Assembly: GCA_902167985.1 (NCBI GenBank)
Contig: CABHNZ010000026.1
Span: forward strand, 1-51,002
DNA length: 51,002 bases
Source: Shinella sp. UYSO24
Lineage (GTDB): Bacteria > Pseudomonadota > Alphaproteobacteria > Rhizobiales > Rhizobiaceae
Reading direction: 5' to 3'
Shown: one piece after another, positions 1-8,462 of the stretch
Layout of the letters: each line of letters opens with the position of its first letter
Numbering within the stretch: position 1 is the stretch's first letter
Made by a program: the position numbers and the translations under genes
The notes under the pieces: generated by a model
What the model saw: only the letters and a program-made list of their open reading frames with translations
The model's database searches: none
What the model was told of the DNA's origin: nothing

Positions 1-477
1 CGACGAGCGAGCGCGGGCGATGTTTTTCGCGCGGCATCCATCGTCAAGCCGCGCATTGACGACCTGATCCTCGTGCTCGAGCGAATCTACGCGGACAAGC
101 AGCTTGCGGTCGTCTGCGATGTCGATCCGTCGATTTCGGTCAGCTGTGAGGCCGAAGATTTCGATGAGATCTTCGGCAACATCCTGGACAACGCGATTAA
201 ATGGGCCACGGGTAAGATCCAGATTTCGGCAGTGACTAGAGGCCCGGCCGCCACGATCAACATTCGTGACGATGGGCCGGGCATGCCGGATTTGGGCATT
301 GAAGAAGCCTTCCTGCCGGGCCGTCGTCTTGACGAAACTGTTGCCGGCGACGGGTTCGGTTTATGCATATCGAAAGAGCTTGTCGAACTCTATGGCGGCT
401 CCATTGTCATCGTGCCGACGAAGCCGGGCATAGCCGTCAACGTTACGCTGCCGACTTCATCGTCGTCAGAAATGTGA
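1..477 (+). CDS. Sensor histidine kinase, C-terminal ATPase part (5' end outside window)
   Basis: The frame is open from base 1, so the gene begins upstream of the window; a GTG at 73 is internal. The visible 158 codons form a HATPase_c domain: an N-box (FGNILDNAIKWA, about 172-207), a G1 box (DDGPGM, 268-285) and a G2 box (GDGFGL, about 349-366), then a final beta-strand and a short Ser-rich tail. The region before the N-box would follow the phospho-acceptor helix, which is not visible. The protein should autophosphorylate on His and pass phosphate to a response regulator, probably encoded upstream. The signal it senses cannot be inferred. Confidence 0.85.
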   Translation, partial: RRASAGDVFRAASIVKPRIDDLILVLERIYADKQLAVVCDVDPSISVSCEAEDFDEIFGNILDNAIKWATGKIQISAVTRGPAATINIRDDGPGMPDLGIEEAFLPGRRLDETVAGDGFGLCISKELVELYGGSIVIVPTKPGIAVNVTLPTSSSSEM

Positions 478-695
478 TACGGAATTGGCTCTCGGCAGGT
501 TCGTGGCTGACGGATTTCTGTCTCAATGAAAACTAGGGCTCGTGGGTCTGCCGCATTCCAAGGCAACGCTAAGCTCTCGATAGGATACGAACCGTCGACC
601 AATAATCGGCTAATAGTGCTAACGTATTGATCCGCCTAGAGCTCCACACCCTGAAACGGTCGAGGCGGCCTTTGCTACTAAATTACCTAAGCGCC

Positions 696-947
696 CTATG
701 AGAAATCAGGCCGCCAAACACTCGCCAAATTTCGCCGGATATCCTCTGCTTCGTCCTGTGGCAACCAGCGCGTCATCTGTGGCACGATCGTCTCAATCAG
801 CCGCCGGCGAGTCACCGGCAGGCCGTGGTCGCCTGCTTCGCGCACCTCCGACAAAAGGGCATTCAATTTTCGACGCACGCGGTCTGGATTTGCAGCAATG
901 CTGACCTGAGGATGCGCGTCATCTCCAAACATCTCGAGTTGTGGCAT
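696..947 (-). CDS. Small hypothetical protein downstream of type ISP remnant
   Basis: An 83-residue protein beginning MPQLEMFGDD. The ATG at 947 is preceded by AGGAAAC at a workable spacing, so I prefer it to a longer start at 977. The sequence is charged and looks helical, with no transmembrane segment or recognised motif. It lies just downstream of, and on the same strand as, the decayed type ISP restriction-modification gene. It may be a companion gene of that system, but this rests on position only. Confidence 0.5.
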   Translation of the reverse strand: MPQLEMFGDDAHPQVSIAANPDRVRRKLNALLSEVREAGDHGLPVTRRRLIETIVPQMTRWLPQDEAEDIRRNLASVWRPDFS

Positions 948-978
948 CACCAGTTTCCTATTCCGAATCGCCCACATT

Positions 979-1684
979 TCAGTTCGGCACGCCTAGATCG
1001 GCAAGCCCGAGTAGTGGTTTTCCAAGAATCTCGTCCAAGAGCAACGCCTGTTGCGGTTCAAGAAGCACCAGCCTCCCAAGAACGTGCAGCAGGTTCATCA
1101 AGTCTGTCGTGTATTCATTGAGCCAGTGTTCAGGCTGCAACGCATCAAGTGGAGACGGAGGGCGCCTGTCCCCCATTGTTGGTCTTGTACGGTCACGTCT
1201 ACGATAACTGAACCACTGGCGTAAAACTGGTTTGCCGGACACCTCATAGTCCCAGATCTGCGGCATAACATTTTCGATGTGACCGTTCCCTATGCTCAGG
1301 CGTTTAGCGGCCCGATCATAATCGATATTTTCCGGCAATGGCTCGGGAGCTCCGGGAATGCGCCGCCAACTGGGATGATGGGACTTACATCTTTTGCAAG
1401 GCGAGGCATCTGTTTTGGGCGGCCGGCCGCAGAGTCAGCAAATCGCTCACCATAGGAATGCAGCCATATTACCTCCCGCCCGAGCTCAATTGACCGAACG
1501 AAAAGATCAGCGTCGGCTGTCATCGGCACTCGCAAGCCAGGTTGCTTCAAGTCCGGCGCGAAGCGTGCCGTGAAAGCGGAGTGTGCCATTATTGCCGCGA
1601 TATAAGCCAGAAGGTCCGGGGCAGAAACGTCTCGGCCGTAAATTTCCGCGAGGTTAGCGAGTACGTCAGGCAAGATGTTCGGGT
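979..1684 (-). pseudogene. Type ISP restriction-modification enzyme, C-terminal remnant
   Basis: Two leftward frames join into one protein that resembles the C-terminal specificity region of type ISP (LlaBIII-like) single-chain restriction-modification enzymes. The recognisable parts are LPDVLANLAEIYGRDVSAPD at the front, then IWDYEVSGKPVLRQWFSYRR and GDRRPPSPLDALQPEHW. The frame breaks near 1338-1345, where ...AFPELP should run into ...LPENIDYDRA. The nuclease, helicase and methyltransferase parts are all missing: recognisable sequence stops at about 1684, where a piece of recombinase gene begins. It is a dead fragment left by a deletion or recombination. Confidence 0.75.
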
Positions 1685-1745
1685 ATCCTGCCCTTCGATC
1701 GTCGCGACCCGCTTGCCGCCATCCTGACCGATGACGATGTCACAA
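1685..1745 (+). pseudogene. Fragment of tyrosine recombinase gene (duplicate of 2584-2642)
   Basis: About 58 bases here closely match 2584-2642, inside the recombinase gene at 2514. Both read ILPFDRRD(P/Q)LAAILTDDDV. Similarity ends on both sides, so this is a short stranded piece of a related recombinase gene. It forms the junction with the type ISP remnant and, with the complete recombinase, brackets the toxin-antitoxin genes. Confidence 0.8.
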
Positions 1746-1788
1746 CCCGCTTTGCAATCAGGCAGACACCGCTATTGAACCGGCTGCG

Positions 1789-1815
1789 ATCAATGATTAC
1801 AATGCCATCATTGAT
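1789..1815. promoter_or_regulatory. Inverted repeat, probable FitA-type operator
   Basis: Perfect 9-base arms, ATCAATGAT and ATCATTGAT, are separated by nine bases and end 14 bases before the antitoxin start. Ribbon-helix-helix antitoxins usually autoregulate through such a site, so it is the likely operator of the pair below. The operator role is inferred. Confidence 0.6.
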
Positions 1816-1829
1816 TAATGGAGACAGCC

Positions 1830-2078
1830 ATGGCCAGCATGACCATCCGCAATATCGATGACACGCTCAAGCAGCGCCTTCGCATACGCGCCGCAACGCA
1901 TGGCCGCTCGATGGAAGATGAAGCGCGCGACATTCTGCGCAGCGCGTTGTCGGCCACCGAGCAGCCAGCCCGCAATCTCGCCGACACGTTTCGCGCACGT
2001 CTCGCACCGGTTGGCAGTGTCGATCTTGAACTTCCGGCCCGTGAGCCGATCCGCGACGCACCGGATTTCAGCCGGTGA
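1830..2078 (+). CDS. FitA/StbC-like ribbon-helix-helix antitoxin
   Basis: An 82-residue protein starting MASMTIRNIDD. The ATG at 1830 has GGAG six bases upstream, which favours it over the in-frame ATG at 1818. The first ~40 residues have the FitA-type ribbon-helix-helix pattern: a TIRNID strand, then helices around KQRLRIRAATHGRSMEDEAR. The C-terminal tail is the expected toxin-binding extension. It should neutralise the PIN toxin encoded next and repress the operon through the inverted repeat upstream. Its stop overlaps the toxin start by four bases, typical of translational coupling. Confidence 0.85.
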   Translation: MASMTIRNIDDTLKQRLRIRAATHGRSMEDEARDILRSALSATEQPARNLADTFRARLAPVGSVDLELPAREPIRDAPDFSR

Positions 2079-2497
2079 TCGTTCTCGACACCAATGTCAT
2101 CTCCGAACTGCTGACGCGGTCGCCAAACCCCGCCGTCGTCGGTTGGTTGGCGGCACAGCATCCGTCTTCGGTCTTTACCACCGCAGTCACCGAGGCCGAG
2201 ATACTCTACGGGCTGAGGCTGTTGCCGGAAGGCCGGCGACGCTGCGATCTGGAGACCGCGATCCTGCCGATTTTCAGCGAAGATCTCGCCGGGCGTGTGC
2301 TGCCTTTTGACCGTGATGCTGCGGATCTATATGCTACCATCGCCACGAACCGTCGCGGTGTCGGTCGCCCTATCAGCCAGTTCGATGCACAGATCGGAGC
2401 GATCGCTCTGTCGCGTGGCGCTTGGCTCGCCACACGCAATGCCGCCGATTTCGACGGCATAGGTCTTTCCATCGTCAATCCTTGGAAATACGGCTGA
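2075..2497 (+). CDS. FitB/VapC-family PIN-domain toxin
   Basis: A 140-residue PIN-domain protein starting at a GTG (2075) that overlaps the antitoxin stop. It begins MIVLDTNVISEL with the first catalytic Asp. Later acidic residues are seen in TEAEILYG (Glu), FDRDAADLYA and SQFDAQIGAIA, and the family-typical end LATRNAADFDGIGLSIVNPW is present. Such toxins are metal-dependent ribonucleases restrained by the partner antitoxin. The pair probably stabilises the island or replicon. The gene looks intact. Confidence 0.88.
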   Translation: MIVLDTNVISELLTRSPNPAVVGWLAAQHPSSVFTTAVTEAEILYGLRLLPEGRRRCDLETAILPIFSEDLAGRVLPFDRDAADLYATIATNRRGVGRPISQFDAQIGAIALSRGAWLATRNAADFDGIGLSIVNPWKYG

Positions 2498-2513
2498 CGA
2501 AATGGTGGGATCA

Positions 2514-3676
2514 ATGAAGCCTTCTTCTCCTGTGGCCACCAACGCCTTGCGGCGGGCCGAGCAGCTCGATGCTCTGGACGGCATCCTGCCCTTCGACCGT
2601 CGTGACCAGCTCGCGGCCATCCTGACCGATGACGATGTCGCCACCCTCAAACATCTGGCCAATGACGGCATGGGCGAAAACACCCTGCGCGCCCTCGCCT
2701 CCGATCTCGCCTATCTGGAAGCCTGGTGCGATCTCGCCACCGCCTCCCCCCTCCCCTGGCCGCACCCGAGGCCGTTCTCCTTAAATTCGTTGCCCATCAT
2801 CTCTGGGATCCGGTACGCCATGCCGAGGATGCGTCTCACGGCATGCCGGTGGAGATCCAGACGGCGCTGCGTGATCGGGGCCTGCTTCGGACGAACGGGC
2901 CGCACGCGCCGGCCACCGTGCGACGCCGGCTGACCTCCTGGTCGATCCTCAGCCGCTGGCGCGGCGTCAAAGGCGCCTTTTCCGAGCCCTCCCTGAAAAG
3001 TGCCCTCCGTCTGGCCGTGCGCGCTGCCGGTCGGCCGAGGCAGCGCAAGAATGCCAAGGCGGTGACCGGCGACATCCTGACGGCTCTGATCGCCACCTGC
3101 GGATCCGATCACCTGAACGATATCCGTGATCGGGCCGTGCTGCTGACGGCCTTCGCCTCCGGCGGCCGCCGACGATCGGAAATCGCCAACCTGCGCGTCA
3201 CGGATCTCGTCGATGAGGATCCGGTTCGCGCCAGGCCCGATGACGAAACCTCCCCTCTCCTGCCCTGCCTGCGGCTCAACCTCGGCCGCACCAAGACCAC
3301 GGATGCCGATCAGGAGGCCTATGTCCTGATGATCGGCAGGCCCGTCCTCGCCCTGACGCAGTGGCTTAAGGTTGCGAAGATCAATGACGGACCGGTATTT
3401 CGGCGGATCGATCACTGGGGACATGTCGACCGGAGGCCGCTATCGGCGCAGTCGATCAATCTCATCCTGAAGGCGCGCTGCAAGAAGGCCGGGCTCGATC
3501 CGGTCAAATTCTCCGCTCATGGCCTGCGTTCCGGCTATCTGACCGAAGCCGCCAACCGGCGCGTCCCTCTCCTCGAAGCCATGCAGCAGTCGATGCACAA
3601 GTCCGTCAACCAGGCCGCCAGCTACTATAACGAGGGTGACCGAAAATCCGGTCGCGCCGCCCGGCTGGTCATTTGA
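2514..3676 (+). pseudogene. Tyrosine recombinase (site-specific integrase), frameshifted
   Basis: A phage-type integrase of about 388 residues split near 2758-2763. The first frame reads ...EAWCDLATASPLPWP and the second continues ...APEAVLLKFVAHHLWDP. One missing G restores a single frame. The N-terminal part is the SAM-like core-binding domain. The catalytic domain shows the first Arg in GGRRRSEIANL, the HxxR box in SAHGLRSGY (about 3511-3540) and the Tyr in NQAASYYNE (about 3610-3640). It marks the left edge of the module array described below. The ATG at 2514 follows GTGGGA; an ATG at 2502 is an alternative start. Confidence 0.85.
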
Positions 3677-3825
3677 GCGGTATATACACCGCGGAAATCT
3701 CAGATGTGAACACGAGAGCTACCGGTCGAGAACGATCTACTAACCGTCGGCTTCAAGCGTCTCTTGTCGACCTCAAGGCCGCCCCTACCGTCTTCGGGCA
3801 ATGGCATAAGAGGAGCAGAAACGCG

Positions 3826-4068
3826 ATGAAGAGCAAAAACTACCACTCCAAACCATTTGGCTCCGAATGGCGGCTGACTTTGTCGGCCAAGGTTATCTCC
3901 TATCACACAACTCAGGCCCAAGCTTATATGGCGGCGCTGCGGGCCGGGCGTGCAACCGAGAAAAATGGCGGCGTCGCTTTCGCTATCCTGCACGGACCGG
4001 ACGGCTCCATCCAGCGCAAGCGGGCATTCGGCATCGGCAGCTTGTTGGCGAGTCGAGGATTTGGTTGA
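3826..4068 (+). CDS. Small DUF2188-like protein
   Basis: An 80-residue product beginning MKSKNYHSKP from an ATG with AGGAG ten bases upstream. The frame is open further upstream but without a good start. The pattern (a tryptophan-containing strand, the helix TQAQAYMAALRAGRATEK, NGGVAFAILHGPDGSIQRKRAFG) resembles DUF2188 proteins, small domains of unknown role. It sits between the left recombinase and the first array repeat. Confidence 0.5.
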   Translation: MKSKNYHSKPFGSEWRLTLSAKVISYHTTQAQAYMAALRAGRATEKNGGVAFAILHGPDGSIQRKRAFGIGSLLASRGFG

Positions 4069-4143
4069 CCTTTCGCAAAAATCCCGGCCGCGATTCAATT
4101 CTGGTGGCCTTATCCGTCACCGGCAGACTTTTGACACGATCTG

Positions 4144-4205
4144 CCTGATTTTGCGACGCTGCGAAGTTAGCCTATCAAATCGAGCGGAAGTCGGTGGTTT
4201 GTAAC
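4144..4205 (+). repeat. Array repeat, divergent copy 1 (left edge)
   Basis: Begins CCTGATTTTGCGACGCTGCG and continues with CCTATCAAATCGAGCGGAAG. It aligns along most of its length with the copies at 16823 and 8302, in the same orientation. It lies between the recombinase side and the 3' end of the first leftward dehydrogenase, the same placement as the other copies. Confidence 0.6.
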
Positions 4206-4208
4206 GTG

Positions 4209-4256
4209 AAGGTTCGGGGTCGGCTCAGAGCTTGCTTTGGGCCGACCCCGAACCTT
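4209..4256. terminator. 16-bp perfect hairpin at the end of the SDR gene
   Basis: Arms AAGGTTCGGGGTCGGC (4209-4224) and its exact complement (4241-4256) enclose a 16-base loop and overlap the stop codon of the leftward SDR gene. No T-run follows, so it may be a weak terminator or an mRNA 3'-end stabiliser. Confidence 0.6.
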
Positions 4257-4967
4257 AAATCGATGCTTTTCCAATCGAAGCGCCGCCATCGACATGCAGC
4301 ACCTGTCCGGTCATGAAGGCCGCATCATCCGAGAGCAGGAAGGCGATCGCAGCAGCGATCTCCTCTGGCCGGCCGAAACGGCGCATCGGGACACCAGCGA
4401 GATACCGGGCCTCCCCCTCGCTGCCGGGCCCATTGTTTGCTCGAAACAGTTCCGTCTCCGTCGCCCCGGCGCAACAGCATTGACCGTGATGCCGCTTTGC
4501 GCCAGTTCCAAAGCCCAGCCGCGCGTGAAGCTTTCGAGCCCGGCCTTGGCCGCGGCATAGCTCGTGCGTTCGACGCTGCCGAGCACCGTCAGGCTGGAAA
4601 TATTGACGATCCGGCCCCATCCGCGCGCCATCATGCCGCCAAGCGCCCCCTGTGTCGCGACGAGTGCCGGATGGAGGTTGACGCGCAGCACTTCGTCCAG
4701 AGTATCAACGGAAATAGTGCCGAGCGGTGCGGCACGCACGAGGCCGACATTGTTGACGATACCGTCGACGTCGCTGTCGCGCGCAATATTGCCAAGCCTC
4801 TCGAGCGCGTCGCGGTTGCCGAGGTCGAGCAGATGCAGCGTGCCGGGAAAGTCGTCGACGGCATGGCGGGCAATGCCGATCACCTCGTCGTCCTTGGCCG
4901 ACAGACGGTTCGCAAGCGCCAGCCCGATGCCCTTGCTGGCACCGGTAATCAGGAATCTTCTCTTCAT
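4255..4967 (-). pseudogene. SDR-family oxidoreductase, frameshifted
   Basis: A classical short-chain dehydrogenase of about 237 residues. It starts MKRRFLITGASKGIGLALAN with the TGxxxGxG cofactor loop, followed by the NNVG motif, the catalytic Ser in VNISSL and the YAAAK box. The frame breaks near 4465 just after TVNAVAPG: one G is missing from a G-run, after which ATETELFRANNGP and the C-terminal LHVDGGASI continue cleanly. It should be an NAD(P)H-dependent oxidoreductase of unknown substrate. It is the last gene of a leftward group with peroxiredoxin, crotonase and GST genes, divergent from a LysR regulator. Confidence 0.85.
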
Positions 4968-5037
4968 AGGATATCCTTCCGGCCCCGCTTCGGCGGGAAG
5001 CAGGGCCTTGTCTCCAGATGTTTCGGTGAGCGGACGA

Positions 5038-5715
5038 TCAGGCGGCGGTGCGGGTAGCTGCGGCGCGAAGCGCGGGCAGCATGTCTTCCGGCTCCGGACG
5101 GCGGGTGTAATCCGGGTTGACCTCGGCATAGAGGATGACGCCATCCTGGCCGACGACGTAGCGGGCCGGCATCGGCAGGGCCCAGCTCGGATCGCCATTG
5201 AAGGCCGGCAGGTCATTCTTCAGCGACTTGTAGAGCTCGATCAGATAATCCTGCATATCGAAGCGCAGGCCGAAGGCTGCTGCGACATCGTTATGCGGGT
5301 CCGACAGGATCGGGAAGGTCAGGTTGTTCTGGCGCACCGACTTGCGGCTGTTGACCGGGTTCTGCGGCGAGATAGCGACGAGCTTCGCGCCGAGCGCCTC
5401 GAACTGCGGCAGCACTTCCTGAAGGGCCTGGAGCTCCATGTTGCAATAGGGGCACCAGACGCCACGATAGAAGCTGATCACCAGCGGACCATGTGCCAGA
5501 AGATCGGCGGAGGAAACCGGATTGCCGTCGGGATCGGAAAGGGTGAATTCCGGCAGCTTGTCGCCGGCCTTCAGCGCCTTCTGGGCGGCACCTGAGGCGA
5601 TCAGTTCGGCGGTGGCCCGGTGCATCGTCTCGATCACCGAATAGGGAACGTTATAGGGCGGCTTGCCGGCTTCGAAATCTGCCTTGAAGGCATCAAGCTT
5701 GGATTGAAGTGTCAT
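5038..5715 (-). CDS. Peroxiredoxin-like AhpC/TSA-family protein
   Basis: A 225-residue thioredoxin-fold protein. The active-site region reads FYRGVWCPYCNMELQAL (about residues 81-97), so the peroxidatic-type Cys is followed by a second Cys in a CPYC arrangement. This is typical of the peroxiredoxin-like AhpC/TSA branch rather than 2-Cys AhpC. An N-terminal helical extension of about 45 residues precedes the fold. Start ATG 5715 has an AAGGAGAA ribosome site. It probably reduces peroxides or organic hydroperoxides in the cytoplasm. Lying with a GST and dehydrogenase, it suggests defence against reactive electrophiles. Confidence 0.85.
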   Translation of the reverse strand: MTLQSKLDAFKADFEAGKPPYNVPYSVIETMHRATAELIASGAAQKALKAGDKLPEFTLSDPDGNPVSSADLLAHGPLVISFYRGVWCPYCNMELQALQEVLPQFEALGAKLVAISPQNPVNSRKSVRQNNLTFPILSDPHNDVAAAFGLRFDMQDYLIELYKSLKNDLPAFNGDPSWALPMPARYVVGQDGVILYAEVNPDYTRRPEPEDMLPALRAAATRTAA

Positions 5716-5811
5716 GGGTATTCTCCTTGGATTGGGATTGGAACGGATGTGGCGTGCTGGGCCCGCCGAGCGCCGCGATATGTCCCGACGTCCGACGATG
5801 GATTGTGAAGG

Positions 5812-6582
5812 TCAGCCGTTGGCGGCCATCGAGCGAGCGACTTCCGCGGCGCTGATGCCTTCGAGGGCGAGGCCGTAGCCGCCGTCCTGATCGATGATCC
5901 GGCGCAGCTTCTGCGTCAGAGCGATGCGGGTGTAGCTCGATGTCAGCGGCGGCAGGGCTGCAATGCCCTCGGCAATTTCATGGGCACGGGCGAGCAGTCT
6001 GTCGGCCGGCACGATCTCGTTGACGACGCCCCAGTCCTTCGCGGTTGCCGCATCGAGCACCTGCCGGGTGAGGATGAAATAGCGGCCGCGGATGCTGCCG
6101 ATCACTTCCGGCCAGAGCAGGTTGACGCCATCGCCGGGCACAATGCCGAAATCGAAATGTGGCTTGTCCTGGAAGACCGTTTCCGGCGTTGCAAGGATGA
6201 TGTCAGTCAGCAGGGCGTATTCCGAGTGCAGCAGGACTGGTCCGTTGAGCGCGGTGATCATCGGCACCTCGATGTCGAGGATGTTCATTAGAACCTTGCG
6301 GCCTTCGCGAAAGATCTTGTCGTAACCGCGCGGCGAGAAGAAATCGAAGCCTTCCGGGCTGATCGCGTCCATGAAGGCATCGCCGGAACCGGTCAGGATG
6401 ACGACACGATTGTCTGTGTCCGCGCCGATCTGGTGGAAGAGTTCGACGAATTGCTCATGGGTATGGCCGTTGAAGACGAGCTTGCCGCCATCGCTGTGAA
6501 GCGCGACTTCGAGGACGCCGCTCGGCGAGCGGGTCAGGCGAGCGTTTGGGAAGGAATTCTTGTAGGTGTCGAACTTGGACAT
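5812..6582 (-). CDS. Crotonase-superfamily hydrolase, 6-oxocamphor-hydrolase-like
   Basis: A 256-residue enoyl-CoA hydratase/isomerase fold protein. From memory it resembles 6-oxocamphor hydrolase, a CoA-independent enzyme that cleaves cyclic beta-diketones, more than ordinary enoyl-CoA hydratases. The shared stretches are IEVPMITALNGPV, FQDKPHFDFGIVPGDG and GSIRGRYFILTRQVLDA. Residues matching the hydrolase active site are all present: His42, His119, His142 and Asp151. It would open a cyclic 1,3-diketone or related ketone. An ordinary enoyl-CoA hydratase remains possible. It has an AGGAGAA ribosome site and lies in one leftward group with peroxiredoxin and GST genes. Confidence 0.75.
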   Translation of the reverse strand: MSKFDTYKNSFPNARLTRSPSGVLEVALHSDGGKLVFNGHTHEQFVELFHQIGADTDNRVVILTGSGDAFMDAISPEGFDFFSPRGYDKIFREGRKVLMNILDIEVPMITALNGPVLLHSEYALLTDIILATPETVFQDKPHFDFGIVPGDGVNLLWPEVIGSIRGRYFILTRQVLDAATAKDWGVVNEIVPADRLLARAHEIAEGIAALPPLTSSYTRIALTQKLRRIIDQDGGYGLALEGISAAEVARSMAANG

Positions 6583-6624
6583 GGGGTTCTCCTGTATGTC
6601 TGGATGGATTCGTGGATGGGAGGA

Positions 6625-7257
6625 TCAGGCGGCGGGCTGCTGGATCTCGACCAGGGCCTCGGCGCGAGCGATGGCCTGCTGGACGGCCGGGCGTGCACCC
6701 ACGGTCTCGAACCAGCGGGAAAGATTGGGGCGACCATCAAGGGTCAGGCCTGGAAAGGCGATCCGCCACATCCAGCCGAAATGGGCGATGTCGGCGATCG
6801 TGAATTCCTCGCCGGCGACATATGGATGGGTGGCAAGCTTCACATCGAGAAGGCCGAGGATGCGTTCGGCTTCTGTCGTAAACCGCGCCTCGGCGACCGG
6901 CTGCGGTTCCGGTGACGAGCGCTTGAAGAAGCCGGCGTTTCCGAAGGCCGGGCTCAGGCCCGAGGCATGGAAGAAGAGCTGTTCGAAGACGCGGGCGCGG
7001 GCGACACCGTCCTTCGGCAGAAGCCGACCGGTCTTCTCAGCGAGGTAGATGAGGATGGCGGCGCTCTCGGTCAGCACGAAGCCGCCATCGACCAGGACCG
7101 GCACCTTGCCGTTCGGATTGATAGCGAGGAAGGCATCGGTCTTCTGCTCGCCCTTGCGGACGTTGACCGCCTTGAGTTCGTAGGGCAGCGCCATTTCTTC
7201 GAGGGCGATCAGCACCTTGATGCTGTTCGGGGTGGCAAAGGCGTGGACTTCGATCAT
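6625..7257 (-). CDS. Glutathione S-transferase
   Basis: A 210-residue cytosolic GST. The N-terminal thioredoxin-like domain has FATPNSIKVLIALEEM, the NPNGKVPVL cis-Pro region and the LTESAAILIYLAE glutathione-binding Glu-Ser. The C-terminal helical domain contains the folding motif region FTIADIAHFGWMWR. It should conjugate glutathione to electrophiles. It is the first gene of the leftward group and faces the LysR gene across a 108-base divergent promoter, so it is the likely direct target. Start ATG has GGAG upstream. Confidence 0.9.
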   Translation of the reverse strand: MIEVHAFATPNSIKVLIALEEMALPYELKAVNVRKGEQKTDAFLAINPNGKVPVLVDGGFVLTESAAILIYLAEKTGRLLPKDGVARARVFEQLFFHASGLSPAFGNAGFFKRSSPEPQPVAEARFTTEAERILGLLDVKLATHPYVAGEEFTIADIAHFGWMWRIAFPGLTLDGRPNLSRWFETVGARPAVQQAIARAEALVEIQQPAA

Positions 7258-7344
7258 CGTTTATCTCCATCGGATCGTGTTCCGTTGGAGACAGTTATGA
7301 CCATTCCTCTGGCCTTGCGGCAGGCAGCTTGAGGCGATAATGCT

Positions 7345-7361
7345 TATTCCCAAGGAGAATA
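7345..7361. promoter_or_regulatory. LysR-type inverted repeat in divergent promoter
   Basis: TATTC and GAATA flank seven bases immediately before the regulator start, overlapping its ribosome-binding region. The position suits an autoregulatory LysR site controlling both the GST group and the regulator. This is inferred from symmetry and place only. Confidence 0.35.
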
Positions 7362-7365
7362 GGAG

Positions 7366-8285
7366 ATGGACAGACTTCAGGCGATGACCGCGTTCGTGCG
7401 GGTGGTTGAGACGGGATCGTTCTCGCAGGCCGCACGACAGATCGGCGTCGGCCAACCGGCGATCTCGAAGACGATTGCGCAGCTGGAGGACCGCCTGCAG
7501 GTGCGTCTACTCATCCGCTCGACCCACGGACTGTCACCGACCGACGCCGCATTCGTTTCTTCGAGCGGGCGAAGACCGCAATCCAGGAGGCGGACGAGGC
7601 CGAACTGGAGGCAAAGGGCGCCGGCGCTGGCTTGTCTGGCCGCCTGCGTGTCAGCGCGGCAACGACGTTTGCTAGGCTGATGGTGGTGCCACGCCTGCCG
7701 GATTTCCTCGCCGCTCATCCCGACCTTGAGGTCGATATTGTTCTCGACGACCGCGTGATCGACCTGGTGTCAGAGGGGATCGACATCGCGCTGCGCATGG
7801 GCGAACTCTCTGACAGCGCCGCGGTTGCCCGAAAGATCGCCACCGGCCGCCGTTCCGTGGTGGCGACGCCCGCCTATCTCGATAAGCACGGCATCCCGCA
7901 GGTTCCTGCCGACATCGCCACGCACCAGGCCATCGTCTACACCCAGCTCGGGAACAACTGGACCTTCCGCAGGGATGGGACCGAGGCATCGGTCGCCGTG
8001 TCGGGGCGTGTACGCTTCACGGCTGCCGAGGGTATCCGCGCTGCCGTGAAGGCCGACATGGGGCTTGCTGTGTCTTCAGACTGGATGTTCTGGCCGGAAC
8101 TGCAGAGTGGAGAGGTCCTCCGCGTCCTAGAGGAATGGACGCTTCCGGACATCGATCTGTGGTCGGTCTTTCCGACAGGGCGGCTGGCCAGCGCCAAAGC
8201 TCGGGCATTCGCGGACTTCGTGGAGAGATCGTCCGCTCAGACGATCGGTCCTGCGCCTACCGCTGTTGGCGCTTCAGCAACATGA
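7366..8285 (+). pseudogene. LysR-family regulator, frameshifted
   Basis: The N-terminal winged helix (MDRLQAMTAFVRVVETGSFS, then AARQIGVGQPAISKTIAQLE) runs to LSPTDA near 7546. A missing G then shifts the frame, and the effector-binding domain continues as RIRFFERAK ... LSGRLRVSAATTFARLM to the end. The repaired protein is about 306 residues. The last codons (TAVGASAT and stop) lie in the conserved 5' flank of the array repeat starting at 8265, so a repeat supplies the C-terminus. It probably controls the divergent GST, crotonase, peroxiredoxin and SDR genes. Confidence 0.85.
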
Positions 8286-8376
8286 CCGACACCCACTCGT
8301 TGTCGCAGAAGTCCTGATTTTGCAGCGCTGCAAAAGTCGGGATAACATATCGAGCAAAATCCGGAAGATTTGCGAC
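8265..8376 (+). repeat. Array repeat, full copy 2
   Basis: Core at 8302-8376 with a conserved 5' flank from 8265 (GTTGGCGCTTCAGC). The core holds a perfect 18-base palindrome, TTTTGCAGCGCTGCAAAA, then GTCGGGATAACATATCGAGC, and ends in TTTGCGAC, roughly complementary to the GTCGC at its start. It lies between convergent genes, the LysR gene ending at 8285 and the SDR ending at 8463. Some 3' flank (GAGGTCGGC...CGGCCAT) is also shared with the copy at 10417. Confidence 0.85.
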
Positions 8377-8462
8377 AGGGAGGTCGGCGTCGACCCAAAG
8401 CGGCCATTGGCGTCATATTGGAGCCACAGAACTCGATGTCCGGTGGCCTTTTCCCTTCCTGG

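Noticed and set aside
2514..3676. Programmed frameshift in the left recombinase
   Set aside because: Similar single-base losses occur in unrelated genes throughout the window, and no slippery heptamer with a downstream structure is evident.
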